The notes under the pieces are model-generated. The model searched no databases, was not told the origin of the DNA, and worked only from the letters and a program-made list of their open reading frames with translations. A program made the translations under genes and the position numbers. A stretch of 64,000 nt of DNA from Oryza sativa Japonica Group (taxonomy: Eukaryota; Streptophyta; Magnoliopsida; Poales; Poaceae): NCBI RefSeq assembly GCF_034140825.1, contig NC_089042.1:25449001-25513000 (forward strand). Reading direction: 5' to 3'. Position 1 is the first letter of the stretch, and each line of letters opens with the position of its first letter. Below are positions 35,270 through 45,685 of the stretch, in pieces.

Positions 35270-36130
35270 TTTTGTCATATTATTCTTTATTTGATTGCTC
35301 GATCTACCACTGTTTCTATTCATTCTCCTTGGAATCTTTAAAATTTGGATCCAAAAACTATTTAAAGTTTATTGTCATGTTGGGCTTCTTTTTTATAATT
35401 TCTAGAAGTCCCGTCCAACGCTGCCATTATACTCCTCTACGACCGTCCACTTCATCTTCTCTTTATTGTCATTGCTTTTTTAAAGTCGAACATAATTATT
35501 GTTTAGGTTCAATTTATTTTTACTTTCTAGAAGTTCTGCCAAAACGTCAGCGGCTTTGTCACTGTACTCCTCTACGGCTCGGCCGTTGTTGCCCTTCTTT
35601 ATTGTCATTGAGATTTTAAAATCAAACATGATTATCATTGGGGTTTATTTTTTTACTTTTCAGAAGCCCGAACTTTTAAAAATTGGACCTTATAGTTTTT
35701 AGAGTTTATCGTCTCGTTGGGTTTCATTTTCTTTATAATTTTAGAAATCCCGTCAAACGCTGCTACTATACTCCTCTATGACCTGTCCGCCGCATACACT
35801 TTATTGTCATTGGGATTGTAAAAGTCGAACATAACTATCATTAGAATTCATTATTTTTACTTTCTAGAAGACACACCAACCATCGGCGGCTCTGCCATTG
35901 TATTCCTATACGACCCGCCATTGCCTTTCATTTTTATTTTAATTGAAATTATAAAAATTAAAAATAATTATCATTGTGGTTTATTTTTTTACTTTCTAGA
36001 AGTCCCACCAACCGCCTTGACAGATTGCTTCACGACTTGCCTGTCGTCATTTCTTTTAATCGTCATTAGGATTTTCTTTTTGGTGTTTTATTAATAGTTT
36101 TTAGATGTCCCATCAACCGCCACCACTCTG
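35270..36130. repeat. Degenerate tandem repeats, period about 110-135 bp, in the Helitron
   Basis: Six or more diverged copies share the words TTTATTGTCATTGG, ATTATCATTGG, TTTCTAGAAGTCCC and TACTCCTCTACGAC. Confidence 0.7.
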
Positions 36131-36149
36131 CTCTTGTATAGGGCTATTA

Positions 36150-36860
36150 CTTAATTAATCTCGACATGTGTTTTAAATGGTCTTTTCTTTCAATAGTCTT
36201 TATTTTTTATCACCAAGTTTAATTATTTATAAATTGTATTTCTAGATGAAATCTCTTTTTCTTTTTCTAATTTCAGAATTTATTTTATTTTTCGTATTGT
36301 GTTGTTTTGATTTTTTTTATTTTTTTTAATTTCAGTTGTTTCAAAATTGTATTCCTACTTTAACTCTCTTTTTAATTTGCCTAATTTCGTATTTTATTTT
36401 ATTTTTTATTCTGAATTTTAATTAATGTACTATTGGGTTATTATATGTACTCTTATTTCAATATTGCTTATATTTAATTACGAATTTCAATATTGCTTAT
36501 ATTTAATTACAAATTTCAGTTAATTTTAAATTGTATTCATACTTGAACTCTTCTATTATTTTCTTTTTTCTAATTTTTATTTTTTATTCTAAATTTTGAT
36601 TAATCTCGTATTGGATTCTTGTATGGACTCATCTTTCAATATTCCTTATTTTTAATTCCGAATTTCAGTTATTTTTAAATTGTTTTCCTAAATGGACTCT
36701 TTTTTTTCTAAATTCGGATTTTATTTTATTTTTATTCCGAATTTTGATTAATCTCATATTACGGTCCAATATGGACTACTCTTTCAATATTGCTTACTTT
36801 TAATTCTGAATTTCAGCTATTTTTAGATTGTATTTTTACTTGGACTCTTCTTTTTTTTCT
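36150..36860. repeat. Degenerate tandem repeats, period about 150-180 bp, in the Helitron
   Basis: About four copies share GATTAATCTCGTATTGG, CTTTCAATATTGCTTA and AATTTCAGTTATTTTTAAAT. Confidence 0.7.
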
Positions 36861-38086
36861 CCGATTAATGTTGAAATTTCTAGCCTCCACAGCGAACATG
36901 ATGCCTGTTTTGAAGGTTGTTTTAATAATATAATAAATAGATTGTTCAGGTGATATATGTGTTGCCATGGCTCATATTTCTAGATTCACATGAGTATGAG
37001 TTAAGAATATTTGAGATATTGTAGATCTTTAGCCATTTTGTCAAGTCTGCTGAATGTGTAACACATTTGGTCACCGCCTTCGAGTGGTTTGACGGGCACA
37101 TCTCAGGCTGATGTTGACTGGCGGGCTAAAGACCCAGCATTGTCTCCAATATTCTTCTCTCGAGACGTCGGATATTTCATTATGTCTGCCTGTGACAGTA
37201 ATTAGTTTTTTTTGTCTATATTTAATACTCCATCCATATGTCCAAACATTCTATGTGATAGGGTGAAAAGTTTTTACGTGGGAATTAAACGGGGCCAAAG
37301 TTGCATTCAGTATTGTGTCTACAGCTGATCCGGATTCCATCTAATCATAGGGTGCTCAGCTGAGCCAGCGATGGTTGTTTGCCACGTTTAATTCTAAACA
37401 TCGTCGTACAATCTTAAGTACATAAAGATGATCACCAATCAGTCTCAACTCCCAGTTACTTCTTATAATTGTCGTATGATAATCTAGTGCGCAACTGAAC
37501 AAAATATATTTTTTCTTTTTTAATATGTGCCAAAGCTATTAGCTATTTTTAAGTACATACAGATCTCTATACATCCCATCAGCGTTGGGCTAAATAAAAA
37601 TGCTACTAATATGTTTAGCATTCTCTCTTGCATTTGAATCCGGTTAGGAATGCATATTGCTTTCTACTGGCTAGTTTTGATTCCAATGTCATGGTGTCAG
37701 GATGGCATGCAGCAGATACAATTAATGTGTCCGATTCAAAAATCACAATGTGTCCGATTCAAAAATCTCTCTGAACTTTCCAAATTGTATGAGGACGCCG
37801 AGTCATTGTAAATCCTATTTGAATTCTATTTTTTTTATTCGATTAATGTGAGAATTTCTAGCCTCCACAGCGAACGTGGTGCCTTCTTTCAAGTCTGTCT
37901 TAATAATATAATAGATAGATAGATAGATACTCCATGCATGTGTCCAAACATTCGATGTGATAGGGTGAAAAGTTTTTGCGTGAGAACTATAACAGTGCCC
38001 TAGTTTAACTACCTAAATCAGTTGAAGAGTTGGCTATCTGAGTATTTGGAGAGTCTAATTTAGAGATGCTGTTAAAGATGCTCTTA

Positions 38087-38260
38087 CTAGCAGTAAATTT
38101 TGACCAAACAATTCAGTCACATTACTACGGTGTCAGTTGCATGTGTAGCAATTTCCTTGGAACAAAGTACTCGCACAGCGGCCACGACCACCGTTCGGCC
38201 CCGTTTTTCTTGGGAACGAGCTACGCAAAACCCTACCCCCTTCTCCGCTATTGGCTCGCG
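38087..38260 (+). promoter_or_regulatory. NSE4 upstream region bounded by a transposon end
   Basis: Only about 175 bp separate the end of the nested element from the NSE4 start codon. No TATA box is evident, so much of the promoter may lie in or beyond the transposon stack. Confidence 0.45.
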
Positions 38261-40944
38261 ATGGAGGCCAGCCGGCCGGCGCACGCGCGGCATATGGAGA
38301 GCAATGCGGCACGCGCCGCCGCCGCCGCCGCCGGCGAGGGAGTCGGAGACCATGACGACGACGGCGAGGAGGAGGAGGAGGAGGAGAAGTGGCGGGAGGC
38401 GCTCGCCGCCGCCTGGGGCCAGAGCAGGGCGAAGCGGGAGGCGATCCGGGCGTGCTACGCCGCCGTCAAGGACATGATACGCGGTAAGTGTGCGGTCGCC
38501 GTCGCGCGTCGCTTGCTGCGTCTCTCTCTCTGCTTCTACTTTGAGTTTCTCTTGATTTTTGTTTAATCTGACTGATGGCGATGGCGATTGGTACCGTGTG
38601 CGAACGTGCGCGCGGTAATTAATTAACGGCAGCGGAGAAGGACGGCGCCGACATGCGCCGGCTCGGCGTCGCCATGGGCGAGATTAAGCAGCTTCACCAC
38701 AAAGGTTTTGGCTCCCTGCGTTCAGCTCATCCTCCTCTTTGCTTTTGCTCTGCGCTCGTGTTCATTAGTCATTAATCTAGTCCCCTCGTGTTCATGTGCC
38801 CGTTGTACATTTCGTGTGATTAATGATTAATCTGGATGAGGGAAAATAAAATAATTTGTTAGCAAATTAATTTACTCTTCTCATGTAGTCAAACTTAACA
38901 AACTTTGGCGTCAATATGCACACAATACTCTGAGAATGGCTATGCCAAATTTGCAAAGGATTTTTTTTTTTGTAGCATTGCGTTTCACTAGTTTTCATGA
39001 CATATAATGAGAAAAATCATTGGGCTATATGTCGATGTAGCCTGTCGATCCTAAATGATTAAGTAATTTCAGTCCTGGCCTTTCTTAGAAGATGATAAGT
39101 TTCTTAGTTGGGCACATGTATTTGCGCATGCATGTGTGGACTGCTCGAATTTATGGAGAGGAAAACAATCACTTCTTTAATTAATTGTACACTTGATTAA
39201 TTAATTGATTGTCATTTCATCATATTTGCACCTGAAAAAAGAATCTGATATGTCCAACATGCGTAATTGCGTATTACAATGTACTCTATCTACTTGCTTG
39301 TTAACCAATTACCAGTGCAAAGGCCAAAGGAACAAGTCGCAGATGGTGAAGCTCTGCTGGAGCTCGTCAATTCCCTGGCCATCACCGCCAAATCCAAGAA
39401 GAAAGATGGACCTACCCCTTCAGAGTTCGTCACATCACTGCTGACGAAGTTTGGTGTCAGAGCTTCTCTCTTGGATGCTTCCATCGAGTCTTTCTCTTGT
39501 TCTGATCTTGGCGCCATGGCGTCTCCATTGTTCATGACAGCAACTGGGTGCCAAACAATGTAGGGTTCTGTTTCCCCTGTGACATGAAAATGTTGCAAGA
39601 ATTGATCGATCTTTTGGTTTGTGTGTTTATGTTCAGTTGCTCATGAAATTCTTGTAGGAATGGTGCTTTGAATCTTGCCATCGAGGAACGGAGGAAGCGT
39701 GTCGCTAGAAGACTATTTGACCGGTTTCCTAGCAAACCTGCAGGGGTGCGTTTCATCATTCCTGCTTCTGAAAACTTTAGCTATTCGCTTCTGATTTAAC
39801 AAATATAAAAGCAAGGTTCTCGAGCCATTTGCTTAGGTGAAAAGATTATCCTTATATTTAGTATTTTAGTTTTTTTTGCTGACACCTTATTAATCAGCAA
39901 TGGCTAAAGTGTTCTTGCAGTTTACTGAACTATTTATATTTGAACATGCTTTTGCATAAATGAATGAGTTCAATGTGTCAGATGCTAACTTTGCTCAATT
40001 GCGAGTAGGCATTGGCACACCTAGACGTATATATGTTTATCATTGATCCCTTTTCGATATGTTTTTTTTTTTACTTCTGCCATGTTTAATAAGTTTTCTT
40101 CCAAGATTTGAAATCGCACTTACTTTCCAGCTTTATGAGACCACACCAGATCTAGATGAAAGGAATGATACTGACAAGAACATGGCTGTCATGTTCAAAC
40201 TCTTGAGGAAGAACAAATGTGTGAAGCTGGAAAATCTCATCCTAAACCGGCAATCTTTCGCACAGACTGTCGAGAACATATTTGCTCTCTCGTTTCTTGT
40301 CAAGGATGGAAGAGTGGAGATAGATGTTGATGATAAGGGAAACCATTTTGTCGGTGAGTGCTCCTTTGATGATCCACCGACACAAATTTCAGTTTGATTG
40401 TTCAAATTGTAAATCAAAGTAGTAATGCTCATGAATTAGTAGTGATTTGTGTCTTTCATGTTTGCTGTGCAGTGCCACGGAATGCTCCGGCAGCTGAACT
40501 GATAACCTCAAGGGAAGTGATCAACAGCCAATATGTATTCCGATTTGATACCAAGGATTGGAAGGTAAAATACTTACATATTTTTCCCTATTCTAGATGG
40601 ATAAATCTTGAGCTTGATCTATTATTTCTCCCATCTGTATGTTTTCTCCTTTTCTTTTTTTTTATCATTTTGCAATTTTTGCTCATTTACAGATAATGGA
40701 AGGCGTTGTGGAGCCTGGAGATGAGCTAATGCCTCATAGACAAAACAACATTGGAGAACACTACAATAATGCAAAATCATATTCAGCTTCAGAACCACAG
40801 AGAAAACGAGATGAATTTGCTCAGGGAGAGGGAATGGATGAGACACTCATCAAGCCTTGCGCTGAAGATGTCATCCTGAAGAGGAAGAGGAGATCAGAAG
40901 CAGAGAGCTTGAAACATTGGTTTTCTTCATGCAAATGGCAATGA
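38261..40944 (+). CDS. NSE4: NSE4, kleisin subunit of the SMC5/6 complex
   Basis: NSE4 bridges the SMC5 and SMC6 heads and binds NSE1/NSE3 in the complex that resolves recombination intermediates in the nucleus. Seven exons (38261-38483, 38633-38704, 39316-39559, 39658-39745, 40131-40353, 40473-40564, 40693-40944) join in frame to 397 aa, the family's usual size. The N-terminal part is Ala-rich then acidic, followed by a helical kleisin segment (REAIRACYAAVKDMIR). The conserved C-terminal winged-helix domain begins near residue 210 (ENLILNRQSFAQTVENIFAL, SFLVKDGRVEI). It carries the family signature VVPRNAPAA, then QYVFRFDTKDWK, VEPGDELMPHR. The last exon ends with a basic tail. I chose the ATG at 38261; an open frame extends further upstream without family resemblance. 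Relics resembling the last exon lie about 3 kb downstream. Confidence 0.9.
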
Positions 40945-41335
40945 TCATGTATAATTTTAGGGTTAGTTCACTGGTAGCAAAGCAGATTAAGCACGCTTTT
41001 GGCATCTCTGCAAGAAATTGTTTAAAAAATACTAAAACACAAGTAGGCATTAACAGCTTCTGTTTCTTCTATTATTAGGACTTAGAAGTTTAATTTGACA
41101 ATGTTGGAACTTTCAAGATCCTTTCTGCAAATGTTCTTGACTACCCGAATCACTTGAGCTGACCGGGATTTGGATTAGAATTCACGATCCAATTCTAAAT
41201 GCGCAAAATTCGGTAGCACTTACAATTCGTGATCCAAATTCGCATGGGCTTGATAGGCTCTAATTTATAATCAGAACCAAATTAAGATAGGCCTTACTGT
41301 CGATCCAAAGTAGGTGAGCCTGGCTGGAATCGCTA

Positions 41336-41702
41336 GGAGCAATTTCAATAGTATAGCCAAGTACTGGTTCCAATTCATTTATAACTAATCTAGCAAAATC
41401 GACTAATCTAATAGCTCATTTATACAATAGCTACATACTATACTATTAATACCTGGTCTCACATGTCATACACACACTGCGTCTTGGAGTCCGTGCTACA
41501 GCTGGCTACAAATCCGTAGCTCGCTGTCCGTGCTACAGCTGGCTACAAATCCGTAGCTCGCTCTACAGCTGGCTACAAATCCGTAGCTCGCTGTCCGTGC
41601 TACAGCTGGCTACAAATCCGTAGCTCGCTGCTCTTCTCTTTCCTCATTTATCTCCTTAAAACATGTTTGTCGCTGGCTTATAACTTGCTATTGTACCTGC
41701 TC
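41336..41702. mobile_element. MITE with internal tandem repeats
   Basis: Ends GGAGCAATTTCAATAGTATA and (reverse complement) GAGCAGGTACAATAGCAAGT are imperfect inverted repeats, flanked by TA. The element lies between NSE4 and the PPR gene. Confidence 0.6.
41490..41630. repeat. 37-bp tandem repeat, four copies
   Basis: The unit starts TCCGTGCTACAGCTGGCTAC and ends CCGTAGCTCGCTG. Copies of 37, 36, 31 and 37 bp are almost identical, so the array is young. Confidence 0.85.
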
Positions 41703-41894
41703 TAATATTATTGGGCCTGGTTGCGCATCGAATTTCAGTGGGCCAGATTTGGTGGGCCGTATGGAGATTCAATGGGCTGAATTGGATCTCTACCGTTTAT
41801 TTCCACCGGAACACTGGGTGGGCATGATTTTCTTCTGTTTTCTCGTTTTAATTTTTTTTTCTATTGTCAATTTCAAACTCCAGAACTGGGTACC

Positions 41895-43433
41895 ATGGCG
41901 GCGGCGCGCGCCGCCGCCGCCGTCGATGCCTACCAACACAACACCCTCATCCGCGCCGCCGCCGACCACCGCAGCCTCCTGCTCGCCTTCCGCGCCATGC
42001 TGCGGGAGGGCGTCGCGGCGGACCACTTCACCTTTCCCTTCGCCCTCAAGGCGCTCGCCCAGGCGCACCACCGCTCGCCGCCGCCGTGCGCCGCCGCAAC
42101 CGCAACGGCAACCACAACGTTGGGGTGCCTCCACGCGCAGATGGTCAAATCCGGCCACGGCGCCAACGTGTACGCGGCCTCCGCCCTCGTCCACGCCTAC
42201 GTCTCCCGCGCCGACGCCGCCTCCGCGCGCGCGGTGTTCGACGCCGCTCGCCACCGGAACGTGGTCACCTGGACGGCGATGATCGCGGGGCACGCCGCGG
42301 CCGGGGAGGCACGGGAGGCGGTCGCGCTTTTCAGGGAGGCCGTGGCGCGCGGGCAGGAGGTCAATGGCATCACCGTGGCGCAGGTGATGGGGGCTTGCGC
42401 TCAGAGCCGCGACCTCGAGAGCGGGAGGTGGGTTCATGCGACGCTCCGACGCTGGGGCGTCGAGCCTATCTTGCTCGACGTCGCTCTTGCCACGGCGGTA
42501 CTCCATATGTATGCAAGCTGTGGCGGTCTTGATGCTGCCTTCGAAGTGTTCGATAAAATGCCTCGAAGAAATGAGGTGTCATGGAATGCAATGGCTGAGG
42601 TATGCAGTAGACATGGAAGACAGGATAAGGTTCTGGAGGTGTTTCCGGGTATGCATTCTGTTGGAATGAAGCCTGATAAGGTGACATGGCTGAGCATACT
42701 CCGCGCCTGTACATCCAAGGGAGCTGCGGGCTTAGGCCAAGGCGTGCACGCCTACATGGAGAAGACGATTGGTCATAGACATGTCGCAGTTTGCACATCG
42801 CTCATGGATATGTACTCAAAGATAGGCAATGCACGGAGTGCACTCCAGATATTTCAGTGTCTCAAAAGAAAGGATTTGATGGCATGGACAAGCATGATCA
42901 TCGGCTTAGCTAAGCATGGCCATGGCAAGGATGCTGTGCAACTCTTCAACCAAATGCAGCATGGTGGTGTTGTTCCGGATCATGTTGCATTTGTAGGTGT
43001 TCTTACTGCTTGCAGCCATGCTGGGATGGTAGACGAAGCAAGAAAATACTTTGACTCCATGTGGAATCATTATGGCATCAGGCCAACAATCAAACATTAT
43101 GGTTGTATGATTGATCTCTTCAGTCGTGCTGGTCGATTGGCAGAGGCTGAGGGAATGATGCAAATGATGCCTATTCAACCCAGTGTCACCATGTGGGGAA
43201 GCATGATGAATGGTTGCAAGGTACATGGCAGGGCTGATATTGCTGAGAGGGTAGGAAGGCAGGTTGCTGAGCTTAATCCTCAGTTTGGCGCAATATATGT
43301 GATAATGTCCAATATATATGCGGAGATTGGTAGGTGGCATGCAGTGGAGCACACCAGGAGATTGATGTGGCAGACTGGATTGAAGAAAATTGTAGGCTCA
43401 AGTGGCACTGAAGTGCAAATGTTGTGCTCCTGA
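41895..43433 (+). CDS. Pentatricopeptide repeat protein, PLS/E type
   Basis: A sequence-specific RNA-binding protein, usually imported into mitochondria or chloroplasts for RNA editing or processing. One exon, 512 aa, start at the ATG at 41895 in a good context (ACCATGG). Repeats run almost the whole length, e.g. VVTWTAMIAGHAAAGEAREA, VSWNAMAEVCSRHGRQDKVL, DLMAWTSMIIGLAKHGHGKD and the CMIDLFSRAGRLAEAEGMMQ unit. A short E motif follows (AIYVIMSNIYAEIGRWHAVE, then VGSSGTEVQ). There is no E+ or DYW domain, so any editing role would need a partner deaminase. The N-terminus is Ala/Arg-rich, consistent with organelle import but not decisive. GC is high in the first 500 bases and falls along the gene. 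Confidence 0.92.
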   Translation: MAAARAAAAVDAYQHNTLIRAAADHRSLLLAFRAMLREGVAADHFTFPFALKALAQAHHRSPPPCAAATATATTTLGCLHAQMVKSGHGANVYAASALVHAYVSRADAASARAVFDAARHRNVVTWTAMIAGHAAAGEAREAVALFREAVARGQEVNGITVAQVMGACAQSRDLESGRWVHATLRRWGVEPILLDVALATAVLHMYASCGGLDAAFEVFDKMPRRNEVSWNAMAEVCSRHGRQDKVLEVFPGMHSVGMKPDKVTWLSILRACTSKGAAGLGQGVHAYMEKTIGHRHVAVCTSLMDMYSKIGNARSALQIFQCLKRKDLMAWTSMIIGLAKHGHGKDAVQLFNQMQHGGVVPDHVAFVGVLTACSHAGMVDEARKYFDSMWNHYGIRPTIKHYGCMIDLFSRAGRLAEAEGMMQMMPIQPSVTMWGSMMNGCKVHGRADIAERVGRQVAELNPQFGAIYVIMSNIYAEIGRWHAVEHTRRLMWQTGLKKIVGSSGTEVQMLCS

Positions 43434-43730
43434 ATATAGTTTCCTCTAGCATCTGTCTATGGAACTTTTTGAAGTGAAAGGAGGAGAATTTGTTAGACGA
43501 ATGTTGTAGAAATTTGACAACCATGAATGACTTAAACACAGTTCTACCAAGTGTTCAATTGTTAACTCTGTATGTTGCGTGGAAAGAAAGAGGTAAATAT
43601 ACCAACTGACATAATTCAATTTTGGGCTTATCCATTTCCTGAATCTAGGCACTATATAATTATTTGGTGAATTGGTAGAATATATTTTGTGGATTATTCC
43701 GTTGTTCATTAGCTAATGCCTTTCAGTTGC
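43434..43730. other. 3' flank of the PPR gene
   Basis: No gene seen; likely 3' untranslated region. Confidence 0.5.
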
Positions 43731-44300
43731 AATAGGAATGGAGAACAGTATAAGAATACACAGTCATCTTAAGCTTCAGAGGCACGAACAAGGAACGTAT
43801 GAATTTGTGAAAAGCAATAAGAGAAAAGGAAAAATGCTAGCATATGAGTTTGTCAAGACACGGACAGTGAAGTGGAGATTCATCAGCTGGTGCACTCCAG
43901 ATGACGCCTGTTTCAGGTGGTTGTAGCAGCAGTTGTGCTGTTATTGTTGTGCAAATAATTTTGCAAACCTATGAGCAGTTTTGCTGTTTCAGTTATGCAA
44001 ATAATTTATGTGTAGACACCAGCGATTGTTAGAATTCGTGAACTATAATCCATTTTCCATTTCAGGCACTGTGGAGCCTGCAAACGAGCTGTACAGTGGG
44101 AATGGAGAACAGTACAGGAATACACGATACAGGAGCACAAAGAGAGAACTCGTATGAGTAGTGAAGCGCATGAAGAGAATGCTATGAGTTTTTGGAAACA
44201 CAGGCAGTGAAGTGGGCTATTTGATCGGCCATTTCAGCACCGGAGATGGCGATGACAAGCATGTTTTCAGGTGGCTGAAGCAGCAGGTTTGTTCGAAGGA
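43731..44300 (+). pseudogene. Two decayed copies of the NSE4 last exon
   Basis: Copy A (about 43735-43930) aligns over its first 70 bases with NSE4 exon 7: GGAGAACAGTATAAGAATAC versus GGAGAACACTACAATAATGC, ending GTATGAATTTG versus GATGAATTTG. Copy B (about 44067-44300) starts with an acceptor-like CAG and GGCACTGTGGAGCCTGCAAA, matching NSE4 GGCGTTGTGGAGCCTGGAGA, then GGAGAACAGTACAGGAATAC. Copies A and B share a later block (TTTTCAGGTGGCTGAAGCAG-like) that NSE4 itself lacks. Stops occur in each frame, so they are not coding. They look like a partial, tandem NSE4 duplication. Confidence 0.6.
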
Positions 44301-44459
44301 ACTTGTTATTCTTACTCGAAAAAAACAGGAACTTGTTAGTTACCCTAGGATTAACAGCAGCGTGATGGAAAGGTGCTGTAAACATAAGCATATTTTCAAC
44401 ACTAACTATTTTTGTTTGGAAATTTGCATATCTATCTGCCACTATATTATTAAGGTTTA

Positions 44460-44541
44460 GGGCCTGTTCAGATTGTAGCAAAAAAAAAAAAAACTAACCA
44501 AATTTTGGCAAGATGGCAATATTGCCAAAGTTAACAGGCCC
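44460..44541. mobile_element. Short Tourist-like MITE
   Basis: 82 bp, ends GGGCCTGTT and AACAGGCCC, flanked by TTA on both sides (44457-44459, 44542-44544), the PIF/Harbinger target. Same end type as the MITE in the PGIP pseudogene. Confidence 0.75.
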
Positions 44542-44689
44542 TTAGTCCCCAGAGTAGAGTGTACTACATTTTTCCCCCACTCTCCATCATTTGATCCTAT
44601 GCCATCAAGCCAACCGGATTGACCATATGACAATATGGGAGTTATAAGTTTGGGGTTATCGGCCTATGAGAAGGAACTGAACTAATGGC

Positions 44690-45080
44690 AATTTTGATGG
44701 CAGTGTCTGTCTAAATGGAGGCATTACCTTCAGCTGAAACCATTTCTTATAAAGACAGACCACCAAAGTTTAAAATACTTGCTTGAGCAAAGATTAACTC
44801 AACCACTCCAATTCAAAACCCTAACCAAATTCATTGGACTCGATTTTTAGATTGAATACAAAAAGGGAACTTCTAATAAGGTAACAGATGCCTTATCTAG
44901 AAGGGTAAGAGCCAGAGAAGTAGAGTTGAATGCTGAGATTTTTTGCATTATCATCCGAATCAAACAGGAGGAGTACGTCATGCTAATGTGCCTGTTAGTG
45001 TCTGATGCACTCCATCCTGAAGAAAAAATCTTCCTCCCGCAGGCAGAGATTAACCAAATGACAAAGTATATCCAGTTGTT
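44690..45080 (+). mobile_element. Ty3/gypsy retrotransposon remnant (RNase H region)
   Basis: Short stretches resemble the RNase H end of gypsy polymerase: TDHQSLKYLLEQRL, then NKVTDALSRR. Only a few hundred bases remain and no LTR was found next to it. It is an old, broken fossil. Confidence 0.7.
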
Positions 45081-45685
45081 CTTTTCTTCATTTTTGCAGG
45101 GAAACGTGAGCCGTTCATTTCCTGGTTCACATCTCTTCTCTTATTCTATGTAGGCAGGGAGACCATCAGAATTAAATCTTGTTGGTGAGCCACATCACTG
45201 TCGACTGATTCCTGCAATTGCTACAGACGACGGCCACAGCCCATTTTCTACAGTGGGGGCAGAAGATCACTGTGCCGATGGAATCAACCGTTTACCGTGC
45301 ATAGTCACTGGCTTTCACAGATGGGAACAAGCAGCAGCCGACAAGTCGCCGGCCGGTGGACTAGCAACATAGCCGATCGATGGATGGACAGTACGTTTCC
45401 TAACTAGCAAAAGCTTTTTACCTCATGTCCTGCACCTGTGCTTCACCAGTTGGATCTCTTCCTCCGTTCGTCGGCCGGATTCACGACAGCAATTTGACAA
45501 GAAGGTGATATATCGATGATGCATTCAATTGATGCTCTGTTCTTCGATTTGCATTGCTTGCCGGCCTACCTACGGACCACTGTACCCTCGATTCGTCACA
45601 AAGAACGAATCACAGAGAGGTAATCGAGTAGTAGTTGCAAGGGACTGAGCTGTAGCTATACCGGTGCTCCGGTGAGATTTTGAGT
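45081..45685. other. Intergenic, no gene recognised
   Basis: Mixed-composition DNA with short frames only; it may be flank of the gypsy remnant or of the CACTA-like segment. Confidence 0.35.

Larger units (their letters stand above)
35082..37927 (-). mobile_element. Non-autonomous Helitron, 2.85 kb
   Basis: On the minus strand the 3' end carries a hairpin (CCGCGCAATTGTGCGG) then CCCAGCTAG, followed by T. The 5' end begins TCTATCTATCTATC and is preceded by A. Other copies of the Tourist MITE read ATTTAATACTCC uninterrupted at this spot, which proves insertion between A and T with no duplication. There is no helicase gene. The interior has two tandem-repeat families (35270-36130 and 36150-36860). 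A second 5'-terminus-like block lies inside at about 36869-36935, and a Tourist 3' fragment at 37199-37296. Confidence 0.8.
34809..37999. mobile_element. Tourist-like MITE, copy 2, split by a Helitron
   Basis: The two parts, 34809-35081 and 37928-37999, align end to end with copy 1. The ends are GGCTGTGTTTAG and AACAGTGCC, and CTA lies on both sides (34806-34808 and 38000-38002). The full MITE is about 345 bp; the break is exactly the Helitron insertion. Confidence 0.78.
34155..38083. mobile_element. GAGCATC-ended DNA element split by later insertions
   Basis: The left end GAGCATCTGCAACAGGCTTC and the right end (reverse complement GAGCATCTTTAACAGCATCT) are imperfect inverted repeats. Both are followed inward by a matching AGTCTACTCTCCAAGT/AGACTCTCCAAAT block. 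TTA flanks both ends (34152-34154 and 38084-38086). Removing the Tourist MITE and Helitron inside leaves about 740 bp. About 34340-34700 is GC-rich, simple-triplet sequence of uncertain origin. Class is uncertain: a 3-bp TTA target points to PIF/Harbinger-like. Confidence 0.6.

Noticed and set aside
41470-41640. Possible CRISPR-like repeat array
   Set aside because: The 37-bp units are directly adjacent with no spacers, inside a plant MITE.
41790-42506. Minus-strand 238-codon frame opposite the PPR gene
   Set aside because: Antisense shadow in the GC-rich 5' part of the PPR exon.
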